64,000 nucleotides of DNA from Diaporthe sp. PMI_573. Its lineage: Eukaryota; Ascomycota; Sordariomycetes; Diaporthales; Diaporthaceae. Location: NCBI GenBank assembly GCA_021399435.1, contig JAJTUP010000066.1, positions 248,001 through 312,000 on the forward strand, in the 5' to 3' direction. A program made the translations under genes and the position numbers. This document shows, one piece after another, positions 32,575-41,294 of this stretch (positions within the stretch are counted from its first letter, which is position 1; each line of letters starts with the position of its first letter). The notes under the pieces are model-generated. The model was given only the letters and a program-made list of their open reading frames with translations. It did no database searches and was not told where the DNA came from.

Positions 32575-34488
32575 TAGTGATGTTGTACAGTTTGTACAAC
32601 CTTGTTGTACGTACGTACGTACAGGAAGAAAATGTACGTACATGTACTATGTACGTACGACTGAGCCCACTATATTCCAAATCAGGTAATTTATGGGTCA
32701 TGCCGTACAAGTACGGAGCTGTACAAAACTTTGCCGGCTTAACAACTCAGCGTTACTCTGCCATTCTCTCCCAATTGAACGCATCGCCAAAAAAGATGGC
32801 CCCTGCCAAAGCTGACGCTGCCTTCATTTGGCGACAGTTTATCGACCTCGGCCGCTCGAACCCCAAGAAAAGCAAGCGATACAGATGCCGTCACTGCCAG
32901 AAGGACTTTGCAGCCACCTCTGTTGGGAGGCCGAAAGAGCACCTCGCTGCGTGTGACAAATGGCAAGCTACGCAGCGACAAGAGCGCCAAGCTCGAGATA
33001 ACGCCGGCTATCTTCCCTCATATTCTGAAGCTGTACAAAATAAGATAACGGAGGTCGGAATTCAGCATATCTCTCAGGACGAGAGCCGCAGTTTCGCCTA
33101 TGATGCCGCCGCTGCTGTAATCGCCGGCGGTCGCCCCTTCAGCCTCTTCGAGAGCCGTCGTTGGCGTTATTTCTTCACTCGCATCAAGCCTGGCTGGAAG
33201 CCCCCTAGCCGTGCCGTCATCACGCGAATTCTTCCCGAGTTCTATCAGGAAATCTATGACGAGGTTTTCAAACGTATTACCAGCTCGGAATGGTTCAACA
33301 TCATATTTGACGCCTCCGATAATGTCTCGGGCCACAGGATCGTTAATATCTCGGTACAGGTACCAGACGGCCCGGCCTTCTACTGGAAAACACTTGACAC
33401 GGGAGACGAACAGCACACGGCAGAGAACTGGGTGCGGCTGATCTGGGGAGAAATGCAGCAGCTGTGCGGCGGCGATCTCTCCAGGATCAATTCTATCTGT
33501 ACGGATACCGAAAATACGATGCGCTCTGTACACAACCTGCTAGGGGGATTCCCAGAGCTCTCACACATCAACTTCTCTCTGTGCGATTCTCACGGCCTTC
33601 AGCTTCTGATTAAAGATATTCTTCTTCTTCCCTTCTTCGAGTATCTCTTTAACAACGTCAGCACTCTGCTCGTGTTCTTCTCACGGTCTAAATTACAATT
33701 ACAAAGATTGAGAATGTGCCAGCGCACAAGGTGGAACGGAGTAACTCGCGCGCTGATCAGAAGGTACCGGTGAATTGTTAGCTGCGACTGAGAAATTGAT
33801 ATACTAACCTGCTCGTTCCGAACAGTATTATTACACGCTGGGGTTCCCAGTACAATTCTTTCTTCTCCCTCCTCCGTTCTCGAGACCCTGCCAGAGACTG
33901 GTCTGTTCGAAAAGATGTACGGGATGAGTAGCTGTGAAGGTAATGAACACGCTTGCAAACTCCGTACCTTCAGAACGAAGTTTCTCTGCTATCAGTTTCA
34001 TACACACGAAAGCTCGAAATCGCCTTACGCCCATGCACGCGGACATGCAGGCCTTCATTTTTATGAATGATCGCGTATTAGATCGCCTTAAGGATCAGAA
34101 GTACACGCATAAAAAGCGCTGGGCGGATCTTGAGGAGAAGGACTGGCTGGAACTTGAAGATTCGTACCTCGAGTTGTTTGTGAATGCGCAGGGCAAGAAG
34201 GTCTGGATGGATGGTGTGATGGCCTCTGCCAATGGAGATTTCGAGTGGGAAGGTGTCTTACAGTCGACAGGTGATATATTGGGGGTTGGTACTGAAGTGG
34301 AATCAGTGGTTGGAGACTAGAGTGACAGGAGACCAGGACCGTATGAATGCTCGTACTCAACTATTGCCTAAAAAGGAAGGAGGAAATTTGTATGGTACAA
34401 TTTTGTACGTACAGAAAAGTTGTACGTACGTACAGCTACCCAAAATACAGTACGTACGTACGTACGTGTACAGAAAAATGCATCACTA
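32575..34488 (+). mobile_element. hAT element hAT-2, 1914 bp, with perfect 8-bp target duplication
   Basis: The element begins TAGTGATG and ends CATCACTA (8-bp perfect TIR). It is flanked by the identical 8-bp target duplication CGCGGCAT at 32567-32574 and 34489-34496. Subterminal DNA at both ends is packed with GTACGTAC words (about 32584-32660 and 34400-34472), probably transposase-binding sites. It carries N- and C-terminal transposase parts but lacks the middle. Confidence 0.95.
32796..34320 (+). pseudogene. hAT-2 transposase, internally deleted
   Basis: Exon 1 (32796-33763, MAPAKADAAFIWRQF) has a BED finger (YRCRHCQKDF..HLAAC) and a DUF659-type core (FNIIFDASDNVSGHRIVNIS, CTDTENTMRSV, CDSHGLQLLIKDI). 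An intron at 33764-33825 (GTACCG, branch TACTAAC, CAG) joins to IITRWGSQYNSFFSLLRS, which ends at a stop near 33930. The C-terminal dimerisation block (SVPSERSFSAISFIHTKARN) follows within ~20 bp in another frame, reading to 34320. The helical region usually lying between these parts is absent, so the copy cannot make a whole transposase and would need help in trans to move. Confidence 0.85.
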
Positions 34489-35184
34489 CGCGGCATGGCC
34501 TGCGCTGCAGCGCGCCTGACGCCGGCTTCTATGCTTCAACCTTCCGGAAGAGTGCTAAGGCCAAGACAACAGGGGAAGCCTGCCCAACCACCCGGATGAT
34601 TGTCCACTACAGAAGATGCAAGGCGTCCGGCGGCGAGAAAGAAAAATGCGTCGTCCTCCCAACGTAGCAGCGTGCAACAGCAAGGCATCCGAAAGATCCT
34701 GCAGCGAGTCCCGCGCATCGAGGCCGAGTTGAACGGATTCAGCGTGGCCGATACCGGTCCGAACGCCGTAGCAGCCAGAACCAACCAATGGTTGGTTCAC
34801 GGTAAATTCACGGGTTGGATGGTGAATCCATCGTGAATTCACAGATAACCATATATTCACGGGTATATGCCTCAGGCATTCATAATCAGCGGGGATCTTA
34901 CCAACCACCCACTAAAAAGGAAGGCTGAGAGAATAAGACAATCAATACACAACACGATCAACCCACATCTCAAGGATTCTCCCACTATAATTACAGTGTA
35001 GAATCTGACAAGAGGATATAACTATAATGGAACAGGGATGGCTGGCGATGTGACGTCAATTTTGATGTGCCGCAGAATTCGTCTTCTGATTGGCCCAAAG
35101 GATCAACCCGGCTCAGCTGTCCCGCCAACTAATGTTTTTCTTGGATCCCAAGTTTGATCCCAAGTCTGCACTCGACGTGCTGTC
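34489..35184. other. hAT-2 target flank and possible decayed LTR
   Basis: Around 34779-34797 lies the palindrome AACCAACC-AAT-GGTTGGTT, then several TTCACGG/GTGAATTCAC words up to 34866 and ACCAACC at 34900-34906. The stretch could be a small foldback element or a copia-type LTR, but no boundaries were confirmed. Confidence 0.3.
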
Positions 35185-37018
35185 ATGCGTGATTTGACAA
35201 CGACACGACAAGAAGACCGGCTCGAAGAACAGAAACACAAAGAAACAAGCCCAAGTCGAAGCCCCGGCCAGCTCTCTCGTGAGCCCTCGACCATCGCTTC
35301 CCTTTGGCCTGCAATGACACCAGGGCACGACGACATTCTTGCCTGGCTGCGTACAATCCGAGCGGCCTCCCCGGCCTCCCCGGCATCACCGGCATCACCC
35401 ATCGAAACGAGAACGTGCCCGGACAGTGCACCGCGCAAAAAACACAAGGCTGCACACCCGCTATCGCCGCCGCCGTCGCTGTCGTCACAGCCGCCGCGTA
35501 GAAAAGGCAGTCCGGCGTCGGACGACGGCCTACCGTCCTCGGCGAGGCTCGTCCCTGCCCGGTGGCAGCCCGTGGCCATGTCTTCGGAAACCCCGACAAA
35601 GAGGGGCACCAAACGGTCACGCAATGTCGTGTCTCAACAAGGCGATGATGACCTGGGAGACGTCATGGCAACACCGAGGCCGCTTCTTGGTGCGCAGGGA
35701 TCCAAAACGCCGTCCATCACCCCAAGCGATGCCCGGTCCGAGAGCACAACGACATCGGCGTCAGGCACCTCGTCACCGACGAAAGCACTCTCCATGCTCG
35801 AGCTTGGCGCCTGGAGCGTGGAGACCAGCGTCCTTCATCCGCGTGCGCACGGCATGCCCTCGGGCCTCAAGACCATGCTCCAGGACATGGACAATATCGT
35901 GGACTGCACCGCTTTCGTCCCCGCATATCTCAAGGTGCCCTACGCTGGCCACAGCCCACCATCGCAAGCCTATCCATTGCGCTAACCTGAGGTTGACCCA
36001 CGACAGCATGCTCTATCGCAACTCGAAAGGGACGACCCTTACTACAAGGCACCGGGCGATCACATGTACGAAGACGGTGACGCCGTCGCGCCGGAACCGA
36101 ACCGTGGCTGCCACACTCCCGAAGCCTTCGTTCACCACCTGCGCTCCATCGTCGAACTCAGCGGCGAATGCCAAGACTCGTTCCAGGTCGAGAGCGGCTG
36201 GAATCTCCTGGTTCACACTCCCGTGCTCGCTGCCGGGCTGTATCTCGGGCCTCTGAGGAAAGACCCTGTTTGCCTGGTTCCCTGGTATGCCGTGTCCAAG
36301 GTGTCCCGGCTCCGATACATCCGTCCATGCACGTGTGCTAACCCTGCCTGTCCCCTCAGCACCCATGCAAAGGTCATGAGATACTACCTCCCTACGGCGG
36401 GTTCTGTAAAGATGGTCGACTACACCATCAGCATAGACCCCAGTTTCGATCCCGACCCCCGAGTCATGCCGGCTTTGGACAGCTTGCGCCAGAAACTACC
36501 ATTTCACACTGTCAACCACACCGACTACGATGCCCTTCGCACACGCCCGCTTGCCGTTAGCATCGAGACAAAGCGGCGAGGAGAATCGCAATCCAAGTCG
36601 GAGCTACAAATGGGTATCTGGCACGCGGCCCAGTGGCGGTTCCTGGCCTCGCAGGTCGGCGACCGACTCGACACCTTGGAGTTCATCCCAGGACTGATCG
36701 TCATGGGTGATGTGTGGAAGTTTGTCGCCAGTTCGCACAAGGACGGAAAGACGGTAAGAGGTCCTCGCGTTCCGGCAGAGTGGGCCAGCCGGCTCTGCAT
36801 TGAACACGACTGACTTGACTTGCCGTTAGACTTTGTACCTGGACCGACCCATTGGTAGCACCACAACCGAACGAGGCACGTTGCAGATATTGGCCGCGAT
36901 TCGACGACTCCGGCGATGGACCGAAGCCGAGTATTGGCCCTGGTACAAGAGAGAAGTGCTGCGTCTTTCTCAAGACGGCGGTAACTCGGCACAGCCCATC
37001 TGTATCGAAACCGCATGA
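35185..37018 (+). CDS. PD-(D/E)XK nuclease-like fungal protein (three exons)
   Basis: Exons 35185-35934, 36007-36753 and 36830-37018 with introns 35935-36006 and 36754-36829, all in phase 0, give 561 aa. The first ~215 residues are Ser/Pro/Arg-rich with TSSPTKALSMLEL, a motif order I recognise from a large fungal family annotated as PD-(D/E)XK nuclease-like. The core shows ESGWNLLVH (E312), MVDYTISIDP (D388), VSIETKRRG (E437, K439) and QMGIWHAAQW, fitting the D..ExK..Q layout. It ends WPWYKREVLRL. No lesions seen. The ATG at 35314 (MTPGHDDILAWL) fits family N-termini better and may be the true start. Biological role is unknown; such genes are often lineage-variable and found in accessory DNA. 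Confidence 0.82.
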
Positions 37019-37092
37019 GATGTCATGAGCTCTCGCGAGACCTTTTCGGTCTCTCTAACTGTGCCTTTTTTTCCTTCTTTTTTACCATACAG

Positions 37093-37298
37093 GCCCCCCT
37101 GGTATAGGCAAGACGTCTCTCGCTCAGGTGGCGGCGACCGTGTTTGGGATGAAGCTGTACATTATTTCCATAGCTTCCTTCTTCGGCAACGTCAGTGACC
37201 TGAACAGCCTGCTCAACAGCATGCAAAAGCCCGCGATGCTGCTGCTTGAGGACCTCGACACGGCCCGGTTACAAAACCGCCGGATGCTTCATTCGTGA
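37093..37298 (+). pseudogene. BCS1-type AAA ATPase exon fragment
   Basis: After a pyrimidine tract and CAG acceptor, the frame reads GPPGIGKTSLAQVAATVFG (Walker A) and PAMLLLEDLDTA (Walker B), with the spacing and IISIASFF-like middle of BCS1-like ATPases, mitochondrial inner-membrane AAA translocases. It ends after ~68 codons at a TGA and no upstream exons or downstream second region are present. It starts only 75 bp after the nuclease-like gene. Probably a leftover exon of a deleted gene. Confidence 0.75.
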
Positions 37299-37403
37299 TG
37301 CCAATCGTTCCAGTCGCCTGGTTTCGCTAGGATCGCGTTGAGGGTTTTCGTGTTGGTGTAATCAGCCATGTTTTAATCGGCTTGAGGCAGTGAGACTCTT
37401 AAT

Positions 37404-37597
37404 TGTCAGATTATCACCCTTTTAGGTATATGGGACGTGTAATTATGGTCCAATTGATGGGGTGGTAACTGTGTGTATTGTGATGATGTCTTGTCTTGGT
37501 TCCTTGGTGGGACCCCACCCGTAAGGGGGCTGGTTTTGTCATGATTCAGCCATTGATGCCTCAGGCACCTAACCCAAAGCACCCGTCACATCTGACA
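37404..37597. mobile_element. LTR family B, copy 1 (194 bp)
   Basis: Begins TGTCAGATTATC and ends CACATCTGACA, so TGTCAGA and TCTGACA are inverted. It is the reverse-oriented homolog of 50288-50481, with the same 194-bp length. Flanks TTAAT and GAAAT do not match, unlike the other copy. Transcription direction is unknown because no internal region is present. Confidence 0.8.
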
Positions 37598-37668
37598 GAA
37601 ATATTTACCCTAAATGTCTTGTGGACTAAAGGGTATAAGGACTACCTTGACTTGATATCTATAGCTAT

Positions 37669-37869
37669 TGTCACGGCCAGCACGAGATGCAGCATGGGAG
37701 CTGGGTCTATTGGCACTATCAACGAATATTCTAAGCTGAGGAGAGGAGAAGAAAGGGGAGAGCGAAGCTCTGGCGGTCTCTGACTCGCGAAGTCTTGACG
37801 CGACTGTGGGGCTAAGGGTTAGGGTCCTTGTGACGGCCAGGTGGCGTGCCTACCATGGCTGCCGTCACA
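37669..37869 (-). mobile_element. Solo LTR, gypsy family A
   Basis: Reverse complement of the family A LTR (TGTCACGGCC..GCCGTCACA), 201 bp, same length as the copy at 4393 and differing at only a handful of positions. Flanked by the perfect duplication GCTAT at 37664-37668 and 37870-37874. Confidence 0.93.
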
Positions 37870-39368
37870 GCTATAGCCTGTATTACTTTTTTGCGTGGTA
37901 GTTAGTTTAACGCCAGTATTAAGAGCACAAAGTACAAATACTATTATACGAGAATAAAGCCAAAGATGCATGGTAGTAGCGTGATATTATGCTTAGAATT
38001 GTAGTTATAGTCCTTTAAACGGTCCTTATGCGAGTTGGCTTAACATAAGATTTCGGTGCAGCTAAGGTATTAAAATATAGTATAAATAGGGCGGTTTAAA
38101 ACACAATCAATTCATGACAAGGGACTAAATTTACTGTACAGTATTCACAGCTGTTTAAAACGATTTTGTTAACACAATGTCTTTATCTAATGAGCGACCA
38201 TCCACATTGCCACCATGTCCTGGGCCACCACCAAATAGGCCTCTTCCAGCATACCAAAATGGACGATATCCAATTTTTTGTGCAAGACTGGAAGATGAAC
38301 ACGGCTTATACGCAACCCTAAAGCCTGCCTCTGCAATGTAAAGACAGGTTTACGATTTATTTCCAAGTTCACGACCTCCTCCGGTGGTGTGAAAGATGCA
38401 ATTAAGGATAGAGGAGGAGATAAAGAAGCTTGCTGTCCTGGCTCAATGTCGGGCGGCCTCTCGCATGCCGGCACCTGCCGAGATGGCCTCAAGCGCCGCA
38501 GCCACATCCGACAGCCCCCGGCCCTGCAGATATGCATTTGTGTAACAAACAATACCGGGAATCAGGCTTTCTTTGCTTTATATTCGTTTGGCTCGAGGTG
38601 AACAATTATCAAGCCTATGAAAAGGTTTATTTTCCAATGCATGATGGAGGCACTTCCAATCCAGAAGCGATATGCATGGTAACCCAGATATAATAGATGC
38701 CACTATCACGAGAGTCACATTGTTGCAGGTGTGGGTCGACCTGTCTTGTCTAATGCTCATCCAAATTATTATATGGCTCTGGCGGGTAATTTCTGACAAA
38801 GAGGCCAAGGCGTCCTTTGGCTATGTGTCCTGGTGAATGCCTCGCCCTCCGGTAAACCTTGTCGATCCAGCGTCTATGCACAAATGGCAGGATGGCCTTG
38901 CGATGGTGCCTTGACTTGTTCGTTGACCCTGTGAATGGCCCAGCACGTATCGTCGCATCACGGCGCCGTGTACAGTTGTTCCAACCCTATTGGCTGATGT
39001 CCCGGGAATTTCTGCCTTTTCAGACTCGTGATACTGATTCTGCCTCATGGAAACCAGTTTTTGTCGCGACCAAGGCGCAGAAGGAAGTCCACAGCCATCC
39101 GCGGGGGTATGGGGTGACCCTGCTCGCCAGTGACTGAGTACGGTCCCTTTGCAAGTTCCTCATGTCTCACGCATGATGCAGTGTGAGATTTAGATACCTG
39201 CTTCTATGTGGTTGAATATCGTTCAAATTATAAAAAGGTTCGATCTCCCCTCCTTTTATCAGCCTGACTGTGATAGTGCCAGAGCTCCTCTCTACTACCT
39301 GACTTCACCTGCTTGACCTGTTATCAAACCAAATCAAACACTCTACGCAATCTACTAAACCCATCAAT
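37870..39368. other. Mostly intergenic, one tiny ORF, promoter at right end
   Basis: A 54-codon frame at 38177-38341 (+) begins MSLSNERPSTLPPCPGPPP in a good ATG context (AACACAATG) but has no known domain. Just before 39369, TATAAAAAGG at about 39229 and a C/T-rich leader form a plausible promoter for the next gene. Confidence 0.35.
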
Positions 39369-40022
39369 ATGGACCCTAACGCTGAATATTTTCAGTGTCT
39401 CCGAGACAGACTGTACGATTCCTTGGGGTCACCGTTCTGGCAGAACCATGAAGACGCGCCCAAGCTTCTTCAATGGGTACGCACTGTCAACACTATTCAC
39501 AACTGGCTGGAAGAAGCAAACAAGCAATGCAGCCGTCTCATAAAACAAAATAATCAAGAGACGGACAACTTCCATAAGTCGGACAACTATGTCCACGAGA
39601 GGTTCGGGGAGGTCTACAAATGTCTCGATGCTATGGAGTCCTACCTCCCGAAGATATTACGGAATGGAACACAACACGAGCGCCTTGAAGAGGTTACCAG
39701 ACGGATTGCTGATGAACTTTGGGGCGGTAACGTCTATTGGTTGGATTGTTTCTCAGGGCTGATCGGTGTGGTGCTTTTGGACCATGACGAATGGCTTTCG
39801 GAGCTTATTAAGCCAGTGTGTGAATATATCCAACCTATCACAGTGGACCAGAACAGAACCGTGGATTTACGCTGCCGCAGCGAGCGGTGCCATCTGGTTT
39901 GTGGCCGGCAGGAGAGGTCTCCATGGCCAAGGACTCTAATCTCCAGCAAGAAATTCAATGGACCAGAATCCAGACACGGTATACTGGAAAAAGATTTTAT
40001 GGCAATAGACGTATGCATCTAA
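39369..40022 (+). CDS. Hypothetical helical protein running into gypsy sequence
   Basis: The ATG (ATCAATATGG) follows a TATA box and a leader typical of expressed fungal genes. The first ~170 residues (MDPNAEYFQCLRDRLYD.., VRTVNTIHNWLEEANKQCS, WLDCFSGLIGVVLLDHDEW) are charged and helical, with no family recognised. From about 39880 the same frame enters a gypsy RNase H fragment (SSKKFNGPESRHG) and stops at 40022. The native C-terminus is therefore lost or replaced, and the last ~45 residues are transposon-derived. It may still be transcribed. Confidence 0.5.
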   Translation: MDPNAEYFQCLRDRLYDSLGSPFWQNHEDAPKLLQWVRTVNTIHNWLEEANKQCSRLIKQNNQETDNFHKSDNYVHERFGEVYKCLDAMESYLPKILRNGTQHERLEEVTRRIADELWGGNVYWLDCFSGLIGVVLLDHDEWLSELIKPVCEYIQPITVDQNRTVDLRCRSERCHLVCGRQERSPWPRTLISSKKFNGPESRHGILEKDFMAIDVCI

Positions 40023-40200
40023 GAATGACAGCACTATCTCAGTGGATCAAACTCTACACGGATCACAAGAACCTCATGAACTTCACAACGATGAAGGCAC
40101 TTAAGAAACGACAGGTTAGATATGTGGAATTCCTATCCTAGTTCGACATCAAGGTCATAACGTGCCATTAACCTTTAGATTACTCGGGCTTGCCAACTTG
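39880..40200 (+). pseudogene. Ty3/gypsy RNase H fragment
   Basis: KKFNGPESRHGILEKDFMAI, then in another frame KLYTDHKNLMNFTTM and KRQVRYVEFLS, follow the RNase H domain of gypsy pol (usual forms SKKLN.PE..Y and TDH.NL.YF..). Stops and a frameshift are present. It is from a family distinct from the 47-49 kb copy (TDHQALVYFASKR there). Confidence 0.75.
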
Positions 40201-40248
40201 CCCAACAATCCTCGTCGATTTAAGCTTTACAACCAGTCCAATGTCTCT

Positions 40249-40727
40249 TCATGGTCGTGAAATAGCCCATTGCAATAAGATGAGCATTTTTGATGGAGTC
40301 CTCCTTACTTCTGCAGATTTTACCGCCGCGGCAACATCGCTTGGGAGACCAGCCAAAGTATAAAGCGGGCTCCCAAGAGTTACAACCGGCATGTCTTCTT
40401 TGGATTGACCAGAGGCTGAGGAGGTAGATAGAAGAGTTGGGACGACCTCATTATCACTCGACACCATTACACTGTGACGAGACACACTAGTAGCCCGATC
40501 GGCAACCGTGTCGAAGTGATCTGGCCTAAAACACTGCCGGGCCCGAACGACGTTGAGAACAGGCGAAAAATGGTTGTCTGTTAGATATAAATGTCGCCGT
40601 TATATTCGCACAAGACGGCCATATGCGCACCGGTCAGTTTGGAAAGCATGTTTGCTTTTTTCATAACACCTTTACGACGATTTTGAAAGCCCTTGGCTGG
40701 GTTAGTGAATTCTCTTGACTTCTTGAT
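40249..40727 (-). pseudogene. MADS-box-like gene with a 1-nt frameshift
   Basis: On the minus strand KKSREFTNPAKGFQNRRKGV and MKKANMLSKLTGAHMAVL, then CEYNGDIYI, match the DNA-binding MADS box (RR.G..KKA..LS.L.GA....L). The frame stops at TAA about 40581. One base later the other frame reads TDNHFSPVLNVVRARQCF and continues openly to 40249 with a Ser/Val-rich tail. Adding one base would join them as ..YIYTDNHF.., as expected after a MADS box. A one-base deletion (or a sequencing error) near 40582 is therefore the simplest explanation. The true start upstream of 40727 was not resolved. Confidence 0.6.
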
Positions 40728-41118
40728 ATTGACAAATAAGATTGAGATAATAACGTGGACAACGAACAGGCTGGACTAGACCTCATGGCTTATGGTCTCG
40801 TCGCTCACGTGGTCCAAATTTCCAGGATTTGTATTCGCAGACTAACCTCGTGTCATCTCCGCAGGACCTACCCTGATCGGTTATCGTGGTGGCGGGCAAT
40901 TGACGTTGGGAATAGTGGCATTGTGTGGCCGAGATGTGGCCCGGATCGGGTGTGGCCCGAATGTGGGCCGCCCACGTTAGTCGAAGCTAGTACGCGTGAG
41001 TACACCTGCCAGAGATCTGGCTGCGGTTCGGTGGACTTATCGCAGTCTCTGATTGAAATACCCCTGCAGGGTCTCTTTTTCCTTTTCGACTGAATTCCCA
41101 TCCTCTTGTCTCAGATTT
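40728..41118. other. Intergenic with G-rich repeat motif
   Basis: TGTGGCCC-type repeats at about 40934-40971 lead into GGGCCGCCCACGT, like the array at 25209-25272. No gene supported. Confidence 0.4.
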
Positions 41119-41238
41119 TGTAACAAAGGTTGTATGCAGCCAAGGGGAGTTTTCGTTCCACCAGCACCATGCCCACCCCTCCCAACCCTATAGATATCCC
41201 ATATTAATAATACACCTGCAGTCCAGAATATTCCAACA
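41119..41238 (-). mobile_element. Probable short copia-type LTR, 120 bp
   Basis: Read on the minus strand, a purine tract (CTTAAGGGGGGA) immediately precedes TGTTGGAATATTC, and the segment ends TTTGTTACA. This is the layout of a polypurine tract plus 3' LTR. The pogo element at 41295 lies in what would be its internal region. No second LTR was confirmed. Confidence 0.45.
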
Positions 41239-41294
41239 TCCCCCCTTAAGCTAGTTCATATATATATATATATATAGAATAGCTTAGAAGAGTA

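Noticed and set aside
35339..36256. 305-codon Arg-rich frame overlapping the PD-(D/E)XK-like gene
   Set aside because: It is the +1 shadow of the GC-rich exon; motifs and introns support the other frame.
36013..37016. Minus-strand frames opposite the nuclease-like gene
   Set aside because: Antisense shadows of GC-rich coding exons without domains.
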